20,698 nt of DNA from Pinisolibacter sp040275425 (lineage in GTDB: Bacteria > Pseudomonadota > Alphaproteobacteria > Rhizobiales > Ancalomicrobiaceae): positions 1 through 20,698 of the forward strand of contig JBEOKB010000072.1 of the NCBI GenBank assembly GCA_040275425.1, in the 5' to 3' direction. Positions 1 through 8,649 of this stretch are shown piece by piece. Numbering within the stretch: the first letter of the stretch is position 1; every line of letters starts with the position of its first letter. Made by a program: the position numbers and the translations under genes. The notes beneath the pieces are model-generated. The model had not been told where the DNA came from. It ran no database searches and saw nothing but the letters and a program-made list of their open reading frames with translations.

Positions 1-43
1 CGTTGTAGTCGACCACCCGCTTCACGGGCACGAGAATCTTCAT
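1..43 (-). CDS. etfB: Electron transfer flavoprotein beta subunit, N-terminal fragment
   Basis: Only the first 14 codons are in the window, reading MKILVPVKRVVDYN. This is the characteristic N-terminus of EtfB (the family usually opens with M-K-(I/V)-L-V-P-V-K-R-V-V-D). EtfB, paired with EtfA, accepts electrons from acyl-CoA dehydrogenases in the cytoplasm and passes them to ETF:quinone oxidoreductase. It lies in the same direction as aliB, aliA and badI, 111 nt after badI, so it is a natural electron acceptor for AliB in the same cluster. A GAGG about 8 nt upstream of the ATG could be the ribosome binding site. The fragment is short, but the match is distinctive. The rest of the gene is off the left edge. 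Confidence 0.8.
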   Translation of the reverse strand, partial: MKILVPVKRVVDYN

Positions 44-132
44 GGGGCTGGCCTCGGCGAACTCGAGAGGAGGATGCGCGGCCGGTCTGGTCAGCGACCG
101 ACCGCGCGCCGGAGGCGGAGCGTTCGAGAAAC

Positions 133-149
133 CCTCCGCCGTCCGGAGG
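133..149 (-). other. Small hairpin between badI and etfB
   Basis: A perfect 6-bp stem (CCTCCG / CGGAGG) with a 5-nt loop lies 6 nt downstream of the badI stop codon, in the badI-etfB gap (44-154). On the minus strand it is followed by GGTTTC, so there is no real T tract. It could be a weak attenuator or an mRNA-end hairpin, or chance in GC-rich DNA. Nothing else is seen in this 111-nt gap. Confidence 0.25.
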
Positions 150-154
150 AGCGA

Positions 155-949
155 TCAGCTCTTCTTCATGACGTGGCGGCGGAAGTCGGGTTTGCGCTTC
201 TCGCGGAAGGCGATGCCGCCCTCCTTGGACTCGTCGGTGTCGTAGTAGAGGCTGAGCGCCGCCATCCCGAGCGAGGAGATGCCGCGAATGGTCTCGGTGT
301 CGGCGTTGAACGAGCGCTTGGCCAGCGCGATCGCGGTCGGCGAGCGTTCGACGATCTCGGCGCACCAGCGATCGACCTCGGCGTCGAGTTCGTCGTGCGG
401 AACCACCGCGTTGACGAGACCCATGGCGAGGGCTTCGGCGGCGGTGTAGCGCTTGTTCAGATACCAGATCTCGCGCGCCTTCTTCTCCCCGACGATACGG
501 GCGAGATAGGCGGTGCCGAAGCCCGGATCGACCGAGCCGACCTTGGGGCCGACCTGACCGAGCTGAGCCTTGTCGGAGGCGATCGACAGGTCGCAGATGG
601 TGGCGAGCACGTTGCCGCCGCCGATGGCGAAGCCGTTGATGCGGGCGATGACCGGCTTGGGCACGTCGCGGATCAGGCTCTGCAGCTCGTCGATCGGCAG
701 ACCGATGGTGCCGCGACCGTCGTACTGGCCGTCGTGGGCCGACTGGTCGCCGCCGGTGCAGAAGGCCTTGTCGCCGGCGCCGGTCAGCACGATGACCGAG
801 ATCGAGCGATCCCAACCGGCCTTCTGGAAGGCCTGGATCAGTTCCTCGACGGTCTGGCCACGGAAGGCGTTGTACTTGTCGGGCCGGTTGATGGTGATGC
901 GAGCGACGCCCTCGGGGCGCACTTCGTAGGTGATGTCCTGAAAGTCCAT
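155..949 (-). CDS. badI: 2-Ketocyclohexanecarboxyl-CoA hydrolase (BadI)
   Basis: A 264-aa crotonase-superfamily protein. BadI cleaves the ring of 2-ketocyclohexanecarboxyl-CoA by hydrolysis to give pimeloyl-CoA, joining cyclohexanecarboxylate and benzoate breakdown to beta-oxidation. The whole length resembles R. palustris BadI as I remember it. Matching landmarks are NRPDKYNAFRG (21-31), AFCTGGDQSAHDG (62-74, first oxyanion-hole strand), DVPKPVIARINGFAIGGGNV (95-114, second oxyanion-hole glycines), GQVGPKVGSVDPG (131-143) and YYDTDESKEG (235-244). GGDQS and the GSVDPG loop separate BadI/MenB-like ring hydrolases from ordinary enoyl-CoA hydratases. The ATG at 949 has GGAG about 8 nt upstream. 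The gene lies 58 nt after aliA in the same direction, consistent with one operon. The nearest alternative is a naphthoate-synthase-like enzyme (MenB), which the context argues against. Confidence 0.92.
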   Translation of the reverse strand: MDFQDITYEVRPEGVARITINRPDKYNAFRGQTVEELIQAFQKAGWDRSISVIVLTGAGDKAFCTGGDQSAHDGQYDGRGTIGLPIDELQSLIRDVPKPVIARINGFAIGGGNVLATICDLSIASDKAQLGQVGPKVGSVDPGFGTAYLARIVGEKKAREIWYLNKRYTAAEALAMGLVNAVVPHDELDAEVDRWCAEIVERSPTAIALAKRSFNADTETIRGISSLGMAALSLYYDTDESKEGGIAFREKRKPDFRRHVMKKS

Positions 950-1007
950 GACGGATCTCCGAGGCCGGGCGACGCCGGACGGTTGCGGGAACGAGAAGAG
1001 GCGTCGA

Positions 1008-2636
<1,629 letters not shown>

Positions 2637-2680
2637 GGTTCTCGTCCTCCCTCGGGCGCTCTCCCGGCGCCTCGTTTCGA

Positions 2681-3862
2681 TCAGGCCGCGGCGGCGCGAA
2701 GTGCCTCGCGGGCGATGATGAGCTTCATGATCTGCGCGGTGCCGTCGCCGATCTGCAGGCCGAGCACGTCACGCAACCTCTGCTCGAACGGCAGGGTCAC
2801 GTCGTAACCGGCATGGCCGTGCATCAGGAGGCAGGTCTGCACCACCTCGAAGGCGAGCCGGGGCGGCCACCATTTGCACATCGCCGCCTCCTTGGTGTGG
2901 GGCAGGCCGGCGTCCTTGGCGGCGAGGGTCTTGAAGCACAGGAGGCGGGCCGCCTCGACCATGGTCTCGGCCTCCGCGAGCGGGAAGGTGACGCCCTGGT
3001 TGTCGGAGAGTGGTTTGCCGAAGGCCTTGCGCTCCTGGACGTACTTCCAGGTCTCGGCGAGCGAGACGCGGGCGACCGACAGGCACTGCAGGCCGATCAG
3101 CGCGCGCGAGAAGTCGAAACCCTGCATCACCTGAACGAAGCCCGAGCCCTCGGTTCCGAGCATGTGAGTTGCGGGCACGCGGACACCGTCGAAGAAGATC
3201 GAGCCGCGCCCGATGGCGAGCTGACCGAGGTCGTCGAAGCGGGTGGTCGAGATGCCGGCCGACCTCATGTCGACCAGGAAGGCGGAAATGCCGTGGGCGC
3301 GGCTCTCCACCGTGCCGGTACGGGCGAAGACGACGGCCCAGTCGGCCTGATCGGCCATCGAGATCGAGGTCTTCTCACCGGTCAGAACCCAGTGGTCGCC
3401 GTCGCGGACCGCCTTGAGGCGCAGCGAGGCGGCGTCCGATCCGCCCTGCGGCTCGGTCAGCGCGATGCACAGCAGCGTCTCGCCCGCCACGACCTTCGGC
3501 AGGAGGTCGGCCGCGATCTCGGGCGCGGCATGCCGGGTCAGGATCGCCCCGCACAGCGAGGACAGGAGTTGGACGTAACCGACGTTGAAGTCACCCTCGG
3601 CGATCGCCTCCAGCACCACGCCGGCGGTGACGTGATCGACACCGAGCCCTCCGAACTCCTCGGGGAACTCGACACCGATCAGGCCGAGGTCGCCCATGCT
3701 GCGCCTGAGCTCGAGCGGAACGGTCGCCGACTTCTCGCGCGCCTTGTAGCCCGGCGCGAGGACGTCGGCGGCGAAACGCGCCGCCGTCTCGCGAAAGGCG
3801 ACCTGATCCTCGGAGAGAGCGAACTGCGGGGCAGTGGAATTGGAAGCGGCCTGATGGGTCAT
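2681..3862 (-). CDS. aliB: Cyclohexanecarboxyl-CoA dehydrogenase (AliB-like acyl-CoA dehydrogenase)
   Basis: A 393-aa FAD-dependent acyl-CoA dehydrogenase. In this context it would oxidise cyclohexanecarboxyl-CoA to cyclohex-1-enecarboxyl-CoA, passing electrons to ETF. Family landmarks are the FAD/substrate signature CIALTEPQGGSDAASLRLKA (132-151), WVLTGEKTSIS (158-168), ERKAFGKPLSDNQ (277-289), and the C-terminal HGHAGY...FEQRLRD (348-365) followed by QIGDGTAQIMKLIIARE (370-386). In most family members the position of D373 (I-x-[E]-G-T) is the catalytic Glu. Here it is Asp, and another Asp lies at 91. I start at the ATG at 3862 (MTHQAASNST). The frame stays open to 3967, but the added residues are low-complexity and not family-like. 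It is the first gene of the minus-strand ali/bad/etf operon, transcribed from the promoter at 4008-4036. Confidence 0.85.
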   Translation of the reverse strand: MTHQAASNSTAPQFALSEDQVAFRETAARFAADVLAPGYKAREKSATVPLELRRSMGDLGLIGVEFPEEFGGLGVDHVTAGVVLEAIAEGDFNVGYVQLLSSLCGAILTRHAAPEIAADLLPKVVAGETLLCIALTEPQGGSDAASLRLKAVRDGDHWVLTGEKTSISMADQADWAVVFARTGTVESRAHGISAFLVDMRSAGISTTRFDDLGQLAIGRGSIFFDGVRVPATHMLGTEGSGFVQVMQGFDFSRALIGLQCLSVARVSLAETWKYVQERKAFGKPLSDNQGVTFPLAEAETMVEAARLLCFKTLAAKDAGLPHTKEAAMCKWWPPRLAFEVVQTCLLMHGHAGYDVTLPFEQRLRDVLGLQIGDGTAQIMKLIIAREALRAAAA

Positions 3863-3982
3863 GGTCGTCCCGCCTGATGGATTTCGGTGCGACGAAGGGG
3901 CCGACCGCCCGGGCGATCGGGCACGCGCACGCGGGACCCGGAGGGACCCCTCGCTCGATCGTTCCACCCTTCACTTTTGTAT

Positions 3983-4000
3983 AAATGCATTGCTGCATTT
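3983..4000. promoter_or_regulatory. Inverted repeat, candidate operator of the ali operon
   Basis: Perfect 7-bp arms AAATGCA (3983-3989) and TGCATTT (3994-4000) separated by TTGC. It lies just downstream of the minus-strand -10 element, spanning roughly +1 to +19 of the predicted aliB transcript, where a bound repressor would block transcription. It sits in an A/T-rich island within very GC-rich DNA. The regulator is not identified. MarR- and TetR-family proteins control such pathways elsewhere, but no regulator gene lies next to this cluster within the window. Confidence 0.5.
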
Positions 4001-4011
4001 GTTCGCGAACA
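4000..4011. promoter_or_regulatory. Perfect 12-bp palindrome overlapping the aliB -10, candidate operator
   Basis: TGTTCGCGAACA is an exact palindrome. It shares one base with the neighbouring inverted repeat (3983-4000) and overlaps the minus-strand -10 hexamer at 4008-4013. This position is typical of a repressor site that excludes RNA polymerase. It may be a second site for the same regulator or a site for another one. Confidence 0.5.
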
Positions 4012-4036
4012 TACGGTCCTCGAATTTTCATGTCAA
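4008..4036 (-). promoter_or_regulatory. Sigma70-type promoter for the aliB-aliA-badI-etfB operon
   Basis: On the minus strand there is a consensus -35 TTGACA (4036-4031), a 17-nt spacer and a -10 TATGTT (4013-4008, four of six consensus positions). Predicted transcription would start near 4001, giving a leader of roughly 140 nt before the aliB ATG at 3862. The perfect -35, ideal spacing and overlap with palindromes make this the most convincing promoter in the window. Confidence 0.6.
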
Positions 4037-4041
4037 GGTAT

Positions 4042-4050
4042 TGCTATATT
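4042..4050 (+). promoter_or_regulatory. Extended -10 promoter candidate for the thiolase gene
   Basis: TGCTATATT fits an extended -10 (TGnTATAAT-like) on the plus strand, about 70 nt upstream of the thiolase ATG at 4122. No good -35 is seen at the usual distance, which is tolerated by extended -10 promoters. It lies just beyond the -35 of the opposite promoter, so the two are back to back with candidate operators on the aliB side. Confidence 0.35.
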
Positions 4051-4121
4051 ATTTTCGATCGGCCAACCTCGCGAGACCGGCCCGCGATCGGCGGGTGAAA
4101 TCGCCTCTCGGAGACCCTGTC

Positions 4122-5324
4122 ATGTCGTCTGCGATCCTCTACGATGGACTGCGCACCCCCTTCGGCCGCCATGCGGGTGCGCTCGCCGCCGTGCGCCCGG
4201 ACGATCTCCTCGCCGGCCTCCTCGCCGCGTTGGTCCGCCGCAACGGCCTCGCCCTCGACGCGCTCGAGGACGTCGTCGTCGGCTGCACCAATCAGGCGGG
4301 TGAGGATTCGCGCGACGTCGCCCGCCATGCCGCCCTGCTCGCCGGGCTCTCGGAGAAGGTCGCCGGCGTGACGCTCAACCGCCTGTGCGGCTCGGCGATG
4401 TCGGCGGTGGCCGACGCGGCGCGGGCGATCCGCTGCGACGAGGGCGACCTGTTTCTGGCGGGCGGGGTGGAATCGATGACGCGCGCGCCCTTCGTCATGG
4501 CCAAGCAGGCGAGTCCCTGGGGTCGGGACGTGCGGGTACACGATTCGACCATCGGCGCGCGCTTCTCCAATCCCGGGATCGACGCGGGGTTCGGCACCGA
4601 CTCCATGCCGGAGACCGCCGACAACGTGGCGCGGGAACTGGGCCTCGAACGGGCGGCCTGCGACGCCTTCGCGCTGGCCTCGCAGGAGAAGTACGAGGCG
4701 GCCCGCGTCGCCGGGTTCCACGCGGGCGAGATCCAGGCCGTGGAGATTCCGCAGGGGCGCGGCAGGCCGCCGATCGTGGTCGAGACGGACGAGCATCCGC
4801 GTCCACGGACGACGCTCGCCTCGCTCGAGAAGCTGCGGCCGCTGTTCGAGGGCGGGGTGGTCACCGCCGGCAATGCGTCGGGCATCAACGACGGCGCGAC
4901 CGCGCTGCTCCTGGGCTCCGAAGCGGCCGGAGACCGGCACGGTCTCGTCCCGCGCGGTCGCATCGTCGCCTCGGCGGTCGCGGGCGTCGCGCCGCGTCTC
5001 ATGGGACTCGGACCGGTGCCCGCGACCCACAAGGTGCTGGAACGCACCGGGCTCTCGCTCGCCGACATGGACGTGATCGAGATCAACGAGGCCTTCGCCG
5101 CCCAGGTTCTGGGATGCTGCCGAGGCCTCGGCCTCGCCGCCGACGACCCGCGTCTCAACCCCAACGGCGGCGCCATCGCCATCGGCCATCCGCTCGGCGC
5201 CTCGGGCGGCCGCATCGTGCTGACGGCGCTGCGCGAGCTGGAACGGCGCGGCGGCCGCCGCGCCCTGGTGACGATGTGCATCGGTGTCGGCCAGGGGATT
5301 GCGATGGTGATCGAGCGATCGTGA
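4122..5324 (+). CDS. Acetyl-CoA acyltransferase (thiolase, PcaF/PaaJ-like subfamily)
   Basis: A 400-aa thiolase. It cleaves 3-oxoacyl-CoA with CoA, releasing acetyl-CoA. Catalytic residues are visible: nucleophilic Cys89 in NRLCGSAM (86-93), His356 in GHPLGASGG (355-363), and Cys386 in MCIGVGQG (385-392). The stretch GCTNQAGEDSRDVARHA (54-70) and DSMPETADNVA (160-170) resemble 3-oxoadipyl-CoA thiolases, which handle dicarboxylyl-CoAs. Pimeloyl-CoA from BadI is also a dicarboxylyl-CoA, so a role as a 3-oxopimeloyl-CoA thiolase is plausible but inferred. The frame is open upstream to 3861, but the ATG at 4122 is preferred. It has GGAGA about 7 nt upstream and the protein starts in the normal family position (AILYDGLRTPFGRH). 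It is divergent from aliB and probably shares its control region. Confidence 0.88.
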   Translation: MSSAILYDGLRTPFGRHAGALAAVRPDDLLAGLLAALVRRNGLALDALEDVVVGCTNQAGEDSRDVARHAALLAGLSEKVAGVTLNRLCGSAMSAVADAARAIRCDEGDLFLAGGVESMTRAPFVMAKQASPWGRDVRVHDSTIGARFSNPGIDAGFGTDSMPETADNVARELGLERAACDAFALASQEKYEAARVAGFHAGEIQAVEIPQGRGRPPIVVETDEHPRPRTTLASLEKLRPLFEGGVVTAGNASGINDGATALLLGSEAAGDRHGLVPRGRIVASAVAGVAPRLMGLGPVPATHKVLERTGLSLADMDVIEINEAFAAQVLGCCRGLGLAADDPRLNPNGGAIAIGHPLGASGGRIVLTALRELERRGGRRALVTMCIGVGQGIAMVIERS

Positions 5325-5441
5325 GGGGCGAGCGGGCACGGGATCCGGGAGGACCACCGCCGTGAGGCGACATCTCGGATCGACCGGCGCTCGCGCCGCC
5401 GCCGCCGAATGTCGTCCTGGAGCCGCACGGCCCCGACCCCG

Positions 5442-6644
5442 TCACCTCGCCTGCGTCCGAGGCGACCGGCCCAGGACGACGAGCGCCACGGCGGCGAGCG
5501 CCAGCGGCACGAAGGAGGTGATCAGCACCATGCTCCAGCCCGAGGTCGCCAAGATCGTGCCCGACGACAGCGAGCCGAGGGTCATGGTGCCGAAGACCAG
5601 GAAGTCGTTGAGCGATTGAACCCGCGTCCGCTCCTCCGGACGGTGGCACTCGAGCACCAGCGCCGAGGCGCCGACGAAGCCGAAGTTCCAACCGATGCCG
5701 AGCAGGATCAGCATCCACCAGAAATGGGCGACCTCGACGCCCATCAGCCCGGCGCCGGCCGAGAGCCCGGTCAGAACGAGGCCGACGGCGACGATCGGCA
5801 CCGTGCCGAAGCGGGAGATCAGCCCCCCGGTGACGAAGCCCGGCGCGTACATGGCGATGATGTGCCATTGCAGCCCGAGGTTCGCCGTCTCCTGCGGCAG
5901 GCCGCACAGCCGCATCGCCAACGGCGCGGCGGTCATCAGGAAGTTCATGACCATGTAGGAGACGACACCGCAGACGACGGCGATGACGAAGCGCGGTTGA
6001 CGCGCGATCTCGCCGAGCGGTCGACCGCCTGCGATCTCCTCGCGGCTCGGCATCGGGATGTGGACACCGGCGAGCACCAGCGCCGAGACCGCCGCGACCC
6101 CCGCCTGAGCGAGATGGGTGGCGGCGAAGAGATAGGGCGGCCACAGGTCCATGGTGTGGGTGACGAGCTGCGGCCCGATCACCCCGGCGAAAACCCCGCC
6201 GGCCATGACCAGCGACATGGCGCGCGGCCGCCGCTCGAGCGGCACGCAGTCTGCGGCGGCGAAGCGGAACGACAGCACGACCGCGCCGTAGCCGCCACCG
6301 AGGAAGGCCGACAGGCAAAAGAGCCAGAAGGCGCCCTCGAGCACCGCCAGCATGGCGAGGAGCCCGGCCAGCACCCCCGCCCCGGTTCCGACGAGAAAGG
6401 CGGCGCGGCGGCCGTGGCGGCGGGCGATCGCCCCGGCCGGCAGCGTGCACACCGCCATGCCGACGACGAAGACCGAGAGCGGCAGGGTGGAGAGCGCCTT
6501 GGTCGGCGCGAGAACGTCGCCGACGATCGCCCCCGTCGCGTAGAAGACGGCGGCATTGGCCCCGGCGAGCGCCTGAGCGATCGCCAGCCGCGCGACGTCG
6601 GCGTTGCCGCCGCCGGGAAGTTCCTCGATTCCGTCCGCCGACAT
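5442..6644 (-). CDS. Major facilitator superfamily transporter
   Basis: A 400-aa integral membrane protein with about 12 hydrophobic segments spread over its length. The loop after the second segment carries an MFS motif-A-like sequence, GAIARRHGRRAAFL, and the paired halves and length are normal for the family. Substrate unknown. The position beside the CHC genes allows uptake or export of a pathway acid or intermediate, but it is convergent with the thiolase and need not be co-regulated. I start at the ATG at 6644 because AGGA lies about 4 nt upstream. The frame stays open to 6872 but gives a non-membrane, Arg-rich extension. The 117-nt gap between the thiolase and this gene shows no clear terminator. 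Confidence 0.8.
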   Translation of the reverse strand: MSADGIEELPGGGNADVARLAIAQALAGANAAVFYATGAIVGDVLAPTKALSTLPLSVFVVGMAVCTLPAGAIARRHGRRAAFLVGTGAGVLAGLLAMLAVLEGAFWLFCLSAFLGGGYGAVVLSFRFAAADCVPLERRPRAMSLVMAGGVFAGVIGPQLVTHTMDLWPPYLFAATHLAQAGVAAVSALVLAGVHIPMPSREEIAGGRPLGEIARQPRFVIAVVCGVVSYMVMNFLMTAAPLAMRLCGLPQETANLGLQWHIIAMYAPGFVTGGLISRFGTVPIVAVGLVLTGLSAGAGLMGVEVAHFWWMLILLGIGWNFGFVGASALVLECHRPEERTRVQSLNDFLVFGTMTLGSLSSGTILATSGWSMVLITSFVPLALAAVALVVLGRSPRTQAR

Positions 6645-6856
6645 CGCTTCCTCGGGCTCCGGTGACACGTCGCGGCCGGCGGAGCCGGCGGGAACGCCCG
6701 AGCTAACAGAGTACGGTCCCGAATGAAAACGGTATGTTCCCGAGACCCGTGATCGGGGTCGGGCATGTGCGATCGGGCACCTCCGCCGCCCCCTCCCCCG
6801 CCGATCGGCCCGCGCCGGGTCGCGAGCCGTCTTGTCGAGCGGTCGAGATCCTGTTA

Positions 6857-6876
6857 GTGAGTTATCGATCACTCAC
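6857..6876. promoter_or_regulatory. 20-bp palindrome upstream of the TetR gene, candidate autoregulatory operator
   Basis: Arms GTGAGT (6857-6862) and ACTCAC (6871-6876) flank a central ATCGAT (6864-6869) on the same symmetry axis. Nineteen-fold symmetry is not claimed: exactly one base pair (6863/6870) breaks the 20-bp palindrome. It ends 13 nt before the regulator's ATG. Size, symmetry and position are typical of TetR-family operators controlling their own efflux operon. It may also affect the divergent MFS gene, whose ATG is 213 nt away. Confidence 0.65.
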
Positions 6877-6889
6877 CTCATCGAGTTCC

Positions 6890-7486
6890 ATGCGCAAACC
6901 CGCCGATCTCCGCCGCAGCGAAATCATCGAAGCCGTGCTGCGTCTCGCCGTCGAGGTCGGACCGGATCGGCTCGGCACGGCGGCGGTGGCGGCGGCGGTC
7001 GGCATCTCGCAGCCGGCGATCTTCCGCCATTTCCCCACCCGCGAGGCGCTGTGGGTGGCGGTCGCCGAACACGTCGCGGCGCGGATGCGCGCCGCCTGGG
7101 CCGCGGTGGAGACGGGGCCGACCTCGCCCGACGACGGCCCGCGCCGCATCGTCGAGGCGCAGGCGCGTCTCGTGACCGACGAGCCCGCGATCCTGGCGAT
7201 CGTCTTCTCGCACGAACTGCGGGTGTCGAACCCGGCCCTCGCCGCGGTGTTCCGCGGTCTGATGGCCGATCTGACGGCGCGGCTCGTCGCCGCCTTCGCT
7301 CCCCTCGCCGAGCGAACGTCGGTCGCCCCGAAGGATGCCGCCCTCCTCGTCCTCGGCCTCGTCCAGGGCCTGGCGCTGCGTTGGTCGCTCGCCGGTCGCG
7401 GCTTCGACCTCCTCGCCGAGGCACGACGCCTCCTCGATCTGCAACTGGCCGGGCTCGTCCGCGCCGAACCCGGTTCCCGCCCATGA
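6890..7486 (+). CDS. TetR/AcrR-family transcriptional regulator
   Basis: A 198-aa protein with a TetR-type N-terminal DNA-binding domain. The helix-turn-helix covers about residues 28-52, with LGTAAVAAAVGISQPAIFRHFPTREAL-type spacing (the I-F-R-H-F-P segment at about 44-49 is diagnostic). The rest is a helical ligand-binding and dimerisation domain. It is first in an operon with an efflux pump and has a good palindrome just upstream, so it most likely represses this operon until the pump's substrate binds. The frame is open upstream to 6734, but the ATG at 6890 places the HTH at the normal distance from the N-terminus. Only a weak GAG precedes it. Its last 4 nt overlap the next start (ATGA). 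Confidence 0.85.
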   Translation: MRKPADLRRSEIIEAVLRLAVEVGPDRLGTAAVAAAVGISQPAIFRHFPTREALWVAVAEHVAARMRAAWAAVETGPTSPDDGPRRIVEAQARLVTDEPAILAIVFSHELRVSNPALAAVFRGLMADLTARLVAAFAPLAERTSVAPKDAALLVLGLVQGLALRWSLAGRGFDLLAEARRLLDLQLAGLVRAEPGSRP

Positions 7487-8649
7487 AACGCCTCGTCCGC
7501 CCCCTCCTGGTGATCGTCCTCGTCGCGGCCGCCGCGATCGGCCTGCGGATGTACCTCGCCTCTCGACCGGTCGAGGTCACGCTCGCCCGCCCCGAGAGCG
7601 ACGTCGCCGTCCGTGTCTTCGGCCTCGGCACCCAGGAGGCGCGGATCTCGACCCGCCTCGGTTTCGAGACCCAGGCGGCCTTGATCGAGACCCGGGTCGA
7701 TCACGGCGACCGGGTGAAGTCCGGCGACCTCCTCGCTCGACTCGACGAGGGCGAGGCCCGCGCTCGGCTCGACAAGTCGGTCGCCGGGGTCGCTGCGGCC
7801 GAAGCCGCGCTCGCCAAGTCGGAGGCGCTCGCCGCCCGCGCCCGTGTCGTCGCCGAGCAGAAGCGCCGGGTCGATCAGCGCCGCCGTTCGCTGGTCGAGC
7901 GCCAGACCGTATCGATCGAATCCGCCGAACAGGCCGAGCTCGATGCCCGCGTCGCCGAGGCCGATGCCGCCGTCGCCGAGCGCGACGTCGAGGCGGCGAA
8001 GGTGGCGCTCACCGCCGCCCGCGCCCAGGCCGCGCTCGACGGCGTCCTCTACGAACGTCACCGCCTGCGTGCCCCCTACGACGGCGTGGTCATCGCCCGC
8101 CACCGCGAGCTCGGCGCGGTGATGAACCCCGGCGAGGCGCTGTTCACCCTGGTCGATCCGGCCTCGGTGTGGATCCAGGCCTTCGTCGACGAGGCCCGCG
8201 CCGGCGATCTCGCCCTCGGCCAATCGGCCGAGGTGCGCCTGCGCTCGCGACCGGATCGCGCCTTCGCCGGACGCGTCGCCCGCATCGGCCTCGAGAACGA
8301 CCGCGTCGGCGAGGAACGCCGCGTCTTCGTCGCCTGCGACGACTGCCCGGCCGAGTTCCACCTCGGCGAACAGGCGGAAGTGGTGGTGACGACCCGCCGT
8401 CTGCCGCAGGCCCTGCTGGTGCCCGAGACGGTTCTGCGCATGGTCGGACCGGCCGAGGCGATCGGCTGGATCGTCGCCGACGGCCGCCTGAAGGAGGCCG
8501 GTCTCCGCCTCGGCGCCCGCCTCCTCGACGGCCGGGTCGAGGTGGTCGGCGGCCTCCCCGACGGCGGCCGCGTCGTCATCTCGAAGGACGCCGGCGGCTT
8601 CCGCGACGGCCGTGCCGCCCGCCTCGCCGGCCCGGAGGCGACCCCGTGA
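7483..8649 (+). CDS. HlyD/MacA-type periplasmic adaptor (membrane fusion protein)
   Basis: A 388-aa membrane-fusion protein linking an inner-membrane ABC transporter to an outer-membrane channel. It has an N-terminal signal anchor (hydrophobic, about 6-26), a first lipoyl half (about 65-92, with RVDHGDRVKSGDLLARLD), an Ala/Arg/Glu-rich coiled-coil hairpin (about 92-190), a second lipoyl half (about 192-225, with LRAPYDGVVIARHRELGAVMNPGE), and a beta-barrel region (about 226-310). Near 285 is an unusual CDDC pair. The ATG at 7483 overlaps the TetR stop by 4 nt, and the TGA is overlapped by the next gene's GTG, so translation is coupled. No outer-membrane factor (TolC-like) gene is in the window, so one must be supplied elsewhere. 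Confidence 0.85.
   Translation: MKRLVRPLLVIVLVAAAAIGLRMYLASRPVEVTLARPESDVAVRVFGLGTQEARISTRLGFETQAALIETRVDHGDRVKSGDLLARLDEGEARARLDKSVAGVAAAEAALAKSEALAARARVVAEQKRRVDQRRRSLVERQTVSIESAEQAELDARVAEADAAVAERDVEAAKVALTAARAQAALDGVLYERHRLRAPYDGVVIARHRELGAVMNPGEALFTLVDPASVWIQAFVDEARAGDLALGQSAEVRLRSRPDRAFAGRVARIGLENDRVGEERRVFVACDDCPAEFHLGEQAEVVVTTRRLPQALLVPETVLRMVGPAEAIGWIVADGRLKEAGLRLGARLLDGRVEVVGGLPDGGRVVISKDAGGFRDGRAARLAGPEATP

Noticed and set aside
5325..5441. Terminator between the convergent thiolase and MFS genes
   Set aside because: Only a 6-bp inverted match (CGACAT 5368-5373 / ATGTCG 5409-5414) with a 35-nt loop and no T run was found, too weak to call.
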